Part shown: in pieces, positions 1 to 11,036 of the stretch
Layout: the number at the start of each line of letters is the position of its first letter
Position numbering within the stretch: position 1 is the first letter of the stretch
Assembly (NCBI GenBank): GCA_036971615.1
Contig: JAYKKR010000006.1
Coordinates: 310,001 to 374,000, forward strand
Length of the DNA: 64,000 bases
Reading direction: 5' to 3'
Source: Amyloporia xantha
Lineage: Eukaryota; Basidiomycota; Agaricomycetes; Polyporales; Adustoporiaceae
Made by a program: the position numbers and the translations under genes
Notes under the pieces: model-generated
What the model was told of the DNA's origin: nothing
Databases searched by the model: none
What the model saw: only the letters and a program-made list of their open reading frames with translations

Positions 1-499
1 AACAAGGCTGGATGACACAAACTAAGTGTTTTTGTAACGTAATTCGCACTCGCAGAGACACCGGATAGTTGCCCGTGAGCTTCCCGAACATAGCGTTCTC
101 GAGGGCGACCGCAAGCCTCGCGGTCGCCCAGTGTTCCACTTTCGCCCAGACGATCGTGAACAACTAAAGAACGAGACAGCAAACATGTTTGTTTGTGTTG
201 CGTTTTGCGTGTAGCTTGACATGATAACATGTCAAATTCCGGATCTTGCATGATAAGCTTTTATGATGACCTGGGCCGGGCAGTCGAATGTCCAGGGCGT
301 TCCTCGGACTCCCTAACATAGCCACCAATAACCATAACTGTCGCTCCGATTTCAGTGGTAAGCAGTGCAAAAAGAAGTGCGTCTGCATGTGTCCTGATGC
401 TTGTATATATACATCGCAGGAAGGTTGTCAAATGCCTGGCACCATTATTCCTCAGGTTGGCCCAGTCTAGTGTCTTTTCCCAAGCCGCCCGTTTTGCCG
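1..499. promoter_or_regulatory. Upstream region of the first caspase-like gene
   Basis: No gene is recognised here. Short open frames on both strands lack conserved content. A TATA-like run (tgtatatatacat, about 402-414) lies roughly 90 bases before the first start codon of the caspase-like gene and may be its core promoter; this is inference from position and sequence only. Confidence 0.3.
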
Positions 500-2595
500 A
501 TGTGCAACATGAAGAAGAAGGCTCTGGTCATCGGGATAAACTATGATACTGTCGGCAGTCCAGCCCATAAAGATTATGTTCGTCTGACCGGCTCTCGCAA
601 GGATGCCGTCGATTTCCGCAAGTTGTTAATTGGTGCGTGAGATATGATAATCTTTCCCCGAAGACCCTTCCATGTTGACTACTGAACAACAGAGTTATAT
701 GGTTATACCCCGGAAGATGTGACACTTATGATAGACCATCATGGGTTGTCTGGGTTGGCACCTACGCGGAAGAACATCGTGAGCGCCAACTATAGCAATA
801 AATATACCTTACTCAATTGATCTCGTAGATTGAGCAGATCAAGAGGCTAGTTCGTGGAGCTCGAGCGGGAGACAGCTTCGTATTTTACTGTGCGCTGTCT
901 TATCGTCCGCGGCGAATTACTCGGGGTAATGTGAGATCTCTAGATGCCGGACATTCGGGACAGATACCTTGCTTGGAACACACTGAGGATGATGACATGG
1001 ACGAAGGTATGTATTATGCGGCCTGTGTCCTCGATCATATCCTGATCGTCCCCGATCCGCAAGTGATCCTCCCGATGGACCATGATGGCATAGAAAACAA
1101 AGACCAGCTGATTGTGGACAACGTAAGTTTTGAGTGGATATTTGCGCGCAATGCCGTGCTGAAATCATAGCAGGATCTGCGCAAATTACTTGTCAACAAG
1201 CTTCCGCCTGGCGCTCGTTTGACAGTGAGCAGCTCAATCTGCTGCGTGATCACAAGGCTGACCATGTATGGCAGGCTGTATTTGATTCTTGTCATTCCGG
1301 TACTCTTCTTGGCGAGTGGATCATGTATATCGGCGAGTTCGTTACTGACAGTCGCGTTCGTTGTAGATTTGGACCATTATCAATGTAATGTTCTGTATCA
1401 TCCGTGGATCTCGAAGGGCGTGCGAGATACGAAAACGCGACACGTCGACATCGGTATGTAAATCGACTTCACGCACTGTTGCTACCTAGACTAAACAAAC
1501 TGTCCAGTCCGTCGAGACGACACATGTAAGTTCCGTGTCCTCTATCGTGGTCTACTTTCCTGACGAACGGTGTTTTCACAGCGCAGGCGAGCATGCATCA
1601 GGACGGCACACCTCCGAAGCTGCGGAAAGCATTCACATTTGACAGCTTTATGTCTTCTCTTGGACAAGGGCCCAAGGACAAGACAAGGAAGATCGGGCCA
1701 CCCATCCCCGAGCGCGCTCAGACAGCCCTGACTCTGCAACCTGTGATATCTTCCCGCGGGCGCAGGACCACGCGGCCGTCTCGAGGGCTAGTCAAGCATG
1801 CGGCGAAGTTGTGGAGACTGATGATACCGAGATGTATGTCCCCGCAATCGGAGCGGAAGTGCGATGGGAACTGTGTACAGACACCGACGGCGAAGCCTCA
1901 TGTGGTATGAGATATCTTTCATGACGTCAACGTATATCTCAAGCTTTGTTGGGCGTGATCTAGATATCGTTGTCCGCCTGCACTGATTCACAAACGACCT
2001 GGGAATGCGGGAAGAAAGGATCTATGACTCAGGTCAGTCTCCAATTCTCCCCTATCAGCGAGGCAGCGATTCTGAACCACCGTTTTGAAGGCGCTCATCG
2101 AGGTGCTACGTAAGTACCACATCGTGTATTTCCTTGGACAAGGAAATTCTTATGACAAAAATAGGCCCTAACCCTCACCCGACGCTCAAGCAGCTCGGCG
2201 AATCTCTCATGTAAGCCATCGTTTACTCGCTTGTAAGATTAAACTCATCGTGGTACTTTCAGTTATAAACGCTATGACGCATCACGCAAGCTGCACGAGT
2301 GGTCCCACAACGAGAAGAGGAAGGCCGACGAGAAACGTCGGGCTGAGGAGAATTCGGATGAGCATTCTCTCGCTTCCGAAGTGATGCACACGGAGGAGAC
2401 AGCTATTGAGATGGTGAATTTTTCCGACATACAGGTAGGTGCGATATTTGGCTCCAAATACGCTATTGGTCACTGAATGGCGCCGTCCGCAGATTGGAAG
2501 CCAGGAAAAATTGGTATGTTCTGATCTAAATTTTACTATTTTTACCATCGCTGAAAATAATCACGCAGGACTGGGACGAGATATTTACATTCTAG
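500..2595 (+). CDS. Caspase/metacaspase-like cysteine peptidase (copy A)
   Basis: Peptidase C14 (caspase fold) protein, expected to cleave after basic residues if it behaves like a type I metacaspase. Reconstructed exons: 509-632, 693-778, 829-889, 944-1006, 1064-1122, 1174-1224, 1275-1311, 1367-1453, 1508-1525, 1582-1904, 1964-2032, 2091-2109, 2165-2210, 2263-2434, 2493-2513, 2569-2595. They sum to 1263 nt, an open frame of 420 aa from the ATG at 509; an in-frame ATG at 500 would add three residues. The protein starts directly with KKALVIGINY, so there is no proline-rich prodomain. The catalytic His lies in YAGHSGQ, formed across the 890-943 intron, and the catalytic Cys in FDSCHSGT (exon 1275-1311). 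A p10-type motif SACTDSQ follows, then a Lys/Arg-rich C-terminal tail. The intron after 1311 appears to use a GC donor. First member of a tandem family with copies B and C. Confidence 0.85.
1312..1366 (+). other. Probable GC-AG intron in caspase-like copy A
   Basis: The frame needs exon FDSCHSGTLL ending at 1311 (phase 1) to join exon DLDHY starting at 1367. The bases after 1311 are gcgagt, a GC donor. The paralog at the same place (7376/7377) has the canonical gtaatt donor, and the flanking exons are 37 and 87 nt in both copies. Confidence 0.65.
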
Positions 2596-4536
2596 CATTG
2601 TATGGACCCTCGACGCGACGTCGTTCACGATATACGACCTGTCACATGCATTACAGCAGCTGTATACCCTCATCAATGCAATTGTATCACGGACCATCTC
2701 ATGACATAACTATCGTCTGCTTTCGAGTCTCATGTATCCTATATGCTATGTCATACAAATTATATTGTTTTGTTTTGTTGGTCAAACATCTGAATCAATG
2801 CTTCCGTTATGCTATTGTATCACTCTGAACCTGGATGTATCGTTGCTGCGCATGAGGCCTTTGAGATGGAGACATAACGGCCTGACAGGCTCTATAGTGT
2901 AGTAGTGATTTCCCGGCGGATATCACCGCGGGCTAGATGAGATGTTCGACGGGCGGACATCTCTCAGAAATTTTCCGATAGGGAAGTCATTTTCTGACTA
3001 CAGACTTTTGGTGTTTTCGGAATTTGAACATCCTGAAGAACGGCCTCTGATTGGCCAGTCAACCTATGTTCGGACCCAGAATCAATAGATTGTTCTTCTT
3101 TGGATAATGTTATCAGCGACGGAAAATGTCCGGAAGGAGTTCAGCTTTCGAACAACAGATCCCGACCGCGGTGTATGGTGGGAGAAAGGGGCGTGACGTC
3201 ACGCGCCTGAAGACGCGCCGAGCGTGTAGCTGATAGCATGCTCATCGACATCGACGTTCTCGAGATATGAACTTAATCGATTCTAGTCGCACCTTTCGAG
3301 CTTGTCACCCTTACCTTTTACCGCTGTGTTTATTGGGTGTCTTATGTTTGTTCACGGTCGGCGCTCAGAAAATCTAAGCAAACAACCGTCGCCTCATCTT
3401 CGCGTGAACAGAAAGGCCGGTGTATTTAGGTTCAGGTCTTTGCTCACAATTATGCTATGCTATGCCTCTTGGAGGAACCGTGTTGTGCGGAAACACAGTA
3501 TGAGGCTCTGTATGCGAAAGGAATGTGCAAGGCTGTGGCGAGTAAAACGATGTTTGCATAATAAAGACTGATGTAAAAGGTTCTCGATTAATTGCCAAAG
3601 TCAGTGAGATGTCTGTGTGACCTTGTGAGTGTCAGTTCCGAACTTTCAGGGCATCGGGTTGATAATGCGCTTTCCAGGTCCTGGGGGAAGAGGGATTATC
3701 TCGTCGACATTGCAGCATCTTTGGTTTTAGAACCAATGCCGACAAGCCATGTTGCTATACTTGGGCCTCAGCCGTGTTTCTCCAGATCTGCGACTTTTTT
3801 TCTCGAGTATGGCAGACGGTACACTGGAATAGTGCGCACCGAGGAGACGGTGCCAAGCACAAGAGTGCGAGTGATTTGCCATTGGACTTGCAGCATTTCA
3901 AATATGCGAACAGACGGTTCAACAGCTAGGTGTCTCGCTACAAGCGTGCGCCAGACGACGAAGCGGGTAGAATCGAAAGATAAGTCTCGCTCTGGGCTCT
4001 CGTTGTTCACGCTCGTGCTCCAGCTCAAGTTGCCCATGCGTTATATATAAAGTCGACAGGATTGGCATTGCTTCATATACTCTCTACAGTGCATGTGTCG
4101 AAATGACATTGAAAAACCCTCCGTGCGCTGGCCTCGTGCTCACTGACAGCTTCTTGTCGCCGCATCACCAGCCTCCATTCCCCATTCTCCAGCCGGATGA
4201 TTCTCTATCGAGTGAAGATCCGTCCGCACTGCCGTCGAACGGGTCCAAGCTAGGACTACCGTATCTGTTTCACATGTTCCTCATCGAAGATCGCTCTGAT
4301 GTCGCTGCCTGTGAGTGTAATCCTGTACTGCTTCCCAGAAATTTTCAACGGCGTCTGATCCGACGGGAGGCCACCGCCCCTCGTCGAGCCCCCTTCCCCT
4401 TCGAGTCCTTTCTCCCCCGTGTCTCCCAATCGACTCCCCCCCCTCTGAACTCTTCTTCTCTCCTTTCCCTCCTGGATCTTTCCTCCCACTTCAATTTCTA
4501 GTTCTTAGACAAGGCTCCGCCTCAACATTGCGCAAC
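2596..4536. other. Intergenic, caspase-like copy A to copy B
   Basis: No recognisable gene. A plus-strand ATG frame at 4103-4501 (132 aa, Pro/Ser-rich) lies about 50 bases downstream of a TATA-like ttatatataaag (about 4041-4052) and could be transcribed, but it has no recognisable domain and runs up to the decayed copy B. The frame at 3592-4050 starts with TTG and looks like noise. Confidence 0.3.
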
Positions 4537-5372
4537 ATGAAGGGCCTTAGCATCGAACACATTGGTGCCGAGATCAAGTTACGACGCACTACGCCGCTCT
4601 CGCTGGGATGCGTCAGACTTCCGAGACTTGCTAGTAGGTGCGTTTGATTGTCTTCTTCCATGTTGACCGTCCATGCATAGCCAATATCATGTGATGCAAC
4701 GATCATGCTGGACGATCCTGAGCGTTGAGACAGCTGTTTGGCTCATGCACGCAGCAATATCGTGTGTTCTTACCTATCCTGGGTACACGTTGCTCATGTT
4801 CATTGTATTTCCAGCTTGCACAGATCAATAACTGTGTGGATGTTGTCCGAGCTGGAGATAACTTTGTTTTTGACTATCGACCATCCTGCAGGACGCGTTG
4901 GACCGAATGGCTGGTGTGACTTCAAAAGCAGGACATGCTGGGCGGGGGCCCCTGCCTGGGACATTCCTCAAACTCAGACAGGAAACAAGGTCCAGATCGC
5001 CGTGTTGCGGGGGATCATCTGCCGATATTTCTCTATTTTGGAAGTCATACTCCTAGTTGATCACGCGAGTGCTGAGAGTAACAGGGAAATTATCGTCGAA
5101 AATGTCAATTCATTAGATCCCGCCGTTCGGGACCGTGCTGGCTGACAAATTGCTCCTCAATAGCATTTCTCCTGGCGCCGAATTGATGGTACGTGAGCCA
5201 ACGTGATATATATGGTCTGTACAGAGCTTGATTGGCAACTGCAGGCTGGAATCGATTGTTGTCATTCTGAGACAAATCTTGGTGAGCGGGATGTAACTAG
5301 CGTCCATAGACTAACGTAGAATTTCCATTAGATCTCTCTATATTTGCCCTACAAGAACTCGAAACGTCGGTA
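4537..5372 (+). pseudogene. Decayed caspase-like copy B
   Basis: Fragments align in order with copies A and C: ASDFRDLL (about 4608-4630), TIMLDD, then RAGDNFVF (about 4849-4872), AGHAG with the catalytic His (about 4930), VILLVDHASAE (about 5045), SPGAELM (about 5169) and DCCHSE with the catalytic Cys (about 5255). The ATG frame at 4537 is out of frame with the ASDFRDLL segment, and the frame between the first fragments cannot be kept open with plausible introns. The Gly and Thr after the catalytic CHS are changed (SET instead of SGT). Sequence similarity ends after about 5372, so the p10 part and the tail are missing. The copy sits in the same orientation between A and C, consistent with tandem duplication followed by loss. 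A fast-evolving but transcribed remnant cannot be excluded. Confidence 0.7.
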
Positions 5373-6528
5373 TGGGCTCCTAATCTTACCTTATCGTATT
5401 TCCCGGTCTAGTTGCCGCCGACAGGCCTCCGAGACGATACAAGTAGTCTCAGGACTGGATCCGCTCAAAGTACTTCAGTGCGCCGGAATTTTCGCACGTT
5501 GAAGAGCTTAAATTACCCCGTCAAATAACCCTGTCGCATTTTGTCTAGGCCGGTAAGTTCACAAGCATATTACGGACATATCTCCTTGGATGTTTCAACT
5601 GTGCTCCTTCAAAACTAATGGCATTCCTTCCAACCTCAGGACACAATTAAATAAATAACAAGGATGGGAGATTATGACGTCCTATATTACTGCTTGACCA
5701 AAACCAACCACTACGGAGAGCATCGAGCATCAATAAACCTGTGTAAGCAGGCTTTTGGAACATAACATGATCGCTGCGCTTGGCGGTGGGCATGGGATTC
5801 AAATTCTTGATGCACAGAGTACGCATGCTGTACTTGTGGGACACGTATACTCAAGATAGAGCGAATCGGATTATCACGAATTAAGCATAATAGAAAAACA
5901 AACTCTGCACATCTTATTAAAGAGCGTTGCCGCCGGCACTAAGTTGACCGGATGGGGCGTTATTGCCATTCCGGGACTCACCTCCTACGAACAGATGACG
6001 TCACAGACACTACACCCCTTTGACTCAGACTTCCTAGTGACCGGCTGGTCGACCTCAGAATTACATTTATTTACACTGTTGAACTCCTACTGAATTCTTC
6101 ATGATAACGGCTTTATCCGTGCTTGTTCCTGGAGTCCCCATGTTGACTTTGTTTGCACAACTTGAAGGAACATGAGTCGGCTCATGTACATTGACTCCAC
6201 GTGGGCCCGAGTCTGGGCCTACAAGGGCTGTGGCAGCCAGGCATGCGCAATAGTAGGTGCATTTTTCACCCCATGACCACTCATAAACGAGTTGTTCCTA
6301 TTAGCCCGCATTCAGCCTCGATACAACGTCTCACTTGACTGCAACTTGGCCTAAGGTGGATGGCGGCACTTCAGGGTCAGATCCGGGCACTGCCCTTACC
6401 ACATATCTTCTTTTGGTTTGCATATGTGCTCAAGTTACGCCGATGCCCTTGTCCACTCCTCATAAAGCCCCGTCGGCGACGACAAGAGAACGTTACTCCC
6501 TTCAACTCGTTCACTGAGCTTTACTCCC
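5373..6528. other. Intergenic, caspase-like copy B to copy C
   Basis: No coding signal recognised. There are only short frames on both strands and no homology to the p10 part of the neighbouring copies. Confidence 0.4.
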
Positions 6529-8624
6529 ATGTGCCTCACAGCGACTCGAACACCGGAGAAGAAGGCGCTCATCATCGGAATTAATTATGATGCTTCTGAT
6601 TCAGAGTATTTGCCCAGCCTTGGTCCATTGACCGGTTCCCGACATGATGCGTCGGCGTTCCGGGACCTATTACCAGGTGTTTTCCTCCTTTGCTGCACAA
6701 TGAAAAGCTCATGCTGACTGTGTGCGGGCAGATAAATATGAATTTTCCCTGGAAGACATTGTTATGATGTTACATGAGAGCCCCGAGGGTATCGATGGAC
6801 TTCTTCAAGTTCCTACGCGCATCAACATTGTTTGTGCTTTCACCATCCGGGATGCTCATAATTCGTATATTTACAAGTCATCTAGATCATCCAGATCAAG
6901 AGACTAGTCCAGGACCCCCGAGCAGGAGATAGTTTTGTGTTTTACTGTAAAGTGTCCTGTCACTTATCATGACCGGAAATACTAAACAATGCTCAGATGC
7001 TGGACACGCTGATCAAGTTCCATGCTTGGATCATTCAGAAGACGACGGTATGGACCAAGGTATTTGCCGTACTGCACGAACTCGACCATTTGCTGATCTT
7101 TTTCCGCTTTGGAAAGTGATACTCCCAATGGACCATGAAGGCGTAGAGAACAAAGACAGGTTCATCATGGATAACATCTGTGCTCTGGATTTTATCATGC
7201 TGCAGCACGCTGATGTACAACAGGATCTGCGCAAGCTGCTCGTGGATAGGATCCCTCCTGGCGCCCGTTTGACGGTATACATTCGTCCTCGATATCATAG
7301 CATGGGTGGCGAGCGCCGAGGGTTAATAGAGAGTTGCAGGCAGTATTCGACTGCTGTCACTCTGGCACAATCCTTGGTAATTGGAATCTACTACTTCGGG
7401 CTCAGGTGTCTGATCCTCATACCTATCGGAGATCTCGACCATTACCTTTGCAACGACATGTGGCAACCCTGGATTTCAAAGGGCTACCGTGATAGGAGAA
7501 CGAGACATATCGATATCGGTACGCAAGCACATCTAACCAATATTGCTACTACTCTAATGATCACCCACAGTGCGTCGCAATGCCACCGGTAAATACACGA
7601 CCATTGATATCCATGTGTTTATGATAAGTTCGTCTCCAGGGCTCCCTACTGATGAAAAGCGCAAATTGCCCCCGGTGCCTCGGAAGGCGCACACATGGGA
7701 TAGCTTCCTCCCTTCCTGCCGCCAGTCGGTCGGTGACTTCGCGAAGAGCAATGTACCATTCGTGCACGGCAGGTCCGCGACATCCTTCACGACACAAGCT
7801 CTTCGTGGGTGTACGCCTAAACGAAAACTTAGTTGGTTCTCGAGCTCTGTGATTGACCCATGGCACTTGAATACTCGGCAGTATGACTCTCCGGAATCCT
7901 TTCGAAAGTGTGACGGTAATTGTGTGTCGAGCCCGACAGAGAAACCGCGCGTGGTACGAAGTCATCTTGTCAAAATGCGCGCACACGCCCATAACGTCAT
8001 CGTGTGCTGCGTTATAGCTACAGATTTCAGCTTGCCGTGATTCACAGGTGACATGGGAGTGCGGTGCGAATGGGTCTATGACTCAGGTAAAGCGGGATTG
8101 TAGTTTGTGCGAAATGCAGGCGCTGAGCTTTCCGTTAAAGGTTCTAGTGAGACAGCTAAGTAAGGACTATGTGGGTGTTTTTGGTGGAGTGTTCAAGTTG
8201 TGGTCTCACAGGGACAAATCCCAATCCGACGCTCCAGGTTCTTTACGAGTCGCTTAGGTCAAGTACCCTCGCTCAGGACTGCAGAAAGGTTTCGTATAAC
8301 CAAATTATTGAATAGATATAAACGATACAGGATCTCTTGTAAGATACACGACTGGTCGCGCAAAATGAAAATCGCAGCCGATCTGACTGGGAGGCAGATG
8401 ATAGACGGATTGGCAGGACAGGAGGTAGTCCTGGAATTCGTCAATTTTTCGGATCCACAGGTGAGTAGCACTGGGTACCTGAAAATGATGATACTTAATG
8501 GAAGCGCACGTTTACATAGTTTGGCAGCCAGGAGAAGCTGGTGCGTCTGTGGCTACTCCTGATTAGATGTAATGGTTGATGAGATACACACCATCAGGAT
8601 ATGCAGGAGCCCTTCACATTATAG
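6529..8624 (+). CDS. Caspase/metacaspase-like cysteine peptidase (copy C)
   Basis: Same family as copy A. Reconstructed exons: 6529-6676, 6732-6829, 6886-6946, 6997-7059, 7117-7274, 7340-7376, 7432-7518, 7571-7588, 7640-7953, 8024-8086, 8141-8159, 8212-8257, 8316-8460, 8520-8540, 8607-8624. They sum to 1296 nt, an open frame of 431 aa. Exon lengths 61, 63, 37, 87, 18, 19, 46 and 21 match copy A exactly. Motifs: KKALIIGINYD near the N terminus, YAGHADQ (catalytic His), FDCCHSGT (catalytic Cys, Cys replacing the usual Ser before it) and ISACRDSQ (p10). The 158-nt exon equals the two copy A exons (59 + 51) plus 48 in-frame bases that align with a copy A intron. The stop follows a short last exon (EPFTL). 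All catalytic positions are present, so it is probably functional; the substrate is unknown. Confidence 0.85.
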
Positions 8625-9283
8625 CCTCATATATCCTTTTCATATACCCTTTGGGAGAAGCTGTTCCCTGAACCCTCTGACGTCACAGACATCAATGGAC
8701 GTCCGACGGCGTGTATGACCAACGCCTTATATACCCGCATTGTTTCTTTAAATCGCTTTGGCTTTTTGCTCTGAATTTTGTAAGCTGCTTTCGCCTGTAG
8801 TTAGAATCTTCTTGATTTCCTGCATATCTTTCGTACATGATCGTCTTTGTCTTTGCTATCACGCAGTCCTTCGATGTTAATGGTGTTACTTTGCAAGCGA
8901 CCCTCGCCGAGTACAGAAAATCTCGCAGCGCCGTCAAAAACATGATAGTACAGTTATGAAAAGATCCATCAACCTGAATGACACAACGTTCATCCCTTTC
9001 TCGACCATCATGAACACCCCGAATGTTTTAGCCAGCTGGCCCCCACCAGGAATGGAAATGGATGTTTGGCAACGGCCTCTGAAACTAACAAAACACAACA
9101 ACAACATACAACGTTCCCTCGGTCTGTGGCAAGAGCGACCTGTGCAATTTGTACTCCAATTCGCTCCTGGTAATTGACCAGTGTCTTGAGTTGGGACGAA
9201 GGGCTCAAGCCATATCAAGTTCGTCTGTTTGCTGTCTGCACTGGCACTGTTTTGACGTGTACTTGCTGCAATAACTGAATAAA
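8625..9283. promoter_or_regulatory. Intergenic, caspase-like copy C to BUB3
   Basis: Contains the BUB3 promoter by position. Overlapping frames (plus 8956-9177, minus 8934-9488) have no recognisable content, and the minus one runs through the first BUB3 exons. No other signal seen. Confidence 0.4.
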
Positions 9284-10840
9284 ATGTCCGGTATGACACG
9301 TTCAGTCTGCTACCCTTCTTTGTTGTTTGATAGTTATGCCCGACTCCTCTTGCAGAACAAATCGAACTCGCGTCTCCGCCATTTGACAGCGTGTCCTCTG
9401 TGCGATTCTCTCCGTCAAACCCGTCGCATCTGCTGGTATCTTCTTGGGATACGGTACGTCTCGATCCTTGCTTTTGAACGCAGCGCAAATGTCTTGGGCT
9501 TTTGTCTGCACATTTTTGGAGACAGCGAATCCTACTGATAGACTGGGAACATACTCCTATGGATTGCTGTCATCCAAGCAGGACAAGATAGCCTGACTGT
9601 CTCATGCGCATTGATTCCTGCCCCTTCGCCTCTTCGACCAGCTCACATACTGAGCATGTTCTGTACAGACCGTCCGTTTCTATGACATTGCAACCAACGA
9701 ACAGAAATCAAAATATGATCATCGAGCAGCAGTATTAGCATGTTGCTTTTCTGATGACGCTCACGCCTACAGCGGTGGCCTCGATACCTCGGTTCGAGAG
9801 TAGGTGGTGAATGAATGCTACTCGGACTTTGGTGCCTAATGTGCAATACAGGCTGGACCTTCAAACCGAAAAGATGAATCATCTCGGTCAGCATTCCGAT
9901 TCGATCTCAAGCATGAACTTCTCTCGGGACTCCAGTCAGTGCTACTCATGCATTACTGCCTACCGTGTCATACAATTCTCAAGTACCGTTTAACTGCAGA
10001 TGTTCTGATAACCGGTTCTTGGGACCGTACCGTACGGTTCTGGGACCCTCGTGCAGCCAACCAACAACAGTCGTCGCACAGTCTACCGGAACGTGTATAT
10101 TACATGGATCTCGTCAATCACAACCTTGTCGTAGCCATGGCCAGCCGGCTTTTCCACATATACGACATTCGCAAAATGGACGCGCCGGCGCAGACGAGGG
10201 AAAGCAGTCTCAAGTTCATGACACGAGCGCTGGCATGCATGTCTGACGGTCAAGGTGAGCTAGGGACAGGAGGTTCATCTCCTAGTGGCAGCCTCGCTAA
10301 CTTGCAGTTTTGCAGGCTACGCGACTGCATCTGTTGAAGGCCGAATTGCGGTTGAGTATTTCGACCCAAGCCCTGAGGCACAGGACAAGAAGTACGCTTT
10401 CAAATGCCATCGCCAGACGATTGAGGACGTGGACCACGTATGGCCAGTGAACGCTCTCGCATTCCATCCAGTGTAGGCCATCATTTGCTTCCAACCTTTC
10501 ATGATTCTAATTCACCGCAAAGCTACAATACGTTCGCATCCGCCGGCTCAGATGGCGCCGTCTCGATATGGGACCATAAACTCAAAAAGCGACTGCGTCA
10601 ATACCCCAAGTACCATTCTGCTATTCCTTCTGTTGCGTTTAACTGCGACGGGACGAAATTAGCTGTGGGAGTAAGCTACACCTGGGAGGAAGGTGAAGAA
10701 GGCGCGAAGACAGCGGAGCGGCCCAGCGTGTATGTGAGGACGACAGGCGATGAAGTGAAGGTAAGCTTGGATGTCGGCAGATGGTCAAGTATGATTGGCT
10801 GACTAGATTCCTCCAGCCGAAGGGATGGACAGGAAGCTGA
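9284..10840 (+). CDS. BUB3: Mitotic spindle checkpoint protein BUB3 (WD40)
   Basis: WD40 beta-propeller that carries BUB1/MAD3-type kinases to kinetochores and is part of the mitotic checkpoint complex. Exons: 9284-9290, 9356-9453, 9669-9799, 9852-9934, 10000-10254, 10316-10472, 10523-10760, 10817-10840. They sum to 993 nt (330 aa), the usual BUB3 length. The start is a 7-nt first exon (M-S-E across the splice) leading to [20 protein letters not shown]. Diagnostic pieces are [85 protein letters not shown] and [11 protein letters not shown]. The last residues, PKGWTGS, lie in a short terminal exon. The second intron (9454-9668) is unusually long for this window at 215 nt. The family assignment is firm because several BUB3-specific stretches, not only generic WD repeats, are readable. 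Confidence 0.93.
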
Positions 10841-11036
10841 GCGATTGGCATGCAGAGAGCTTATGTTATTGTTATTTCTGATGAATAAAACAACGAGCAC
10901 CGCAGTCCTAGTCGCTATGATATAGCTCATATGTATGTACTAGAATGCGCGGCTCAGTTACATTTGATGGTGCTAAGCAGCAGCGCATCTACGTCGCATA
11001 TTTGCTAGATATGTACTTCATAAAACTGTACAGCCG

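Noticed and set aside
8934..9488. 184-aa minus-strand open frame
   Set aside because: It runs antisense through BUB3 exons 1-2 and has no recognisable motif; treated as a shadow.
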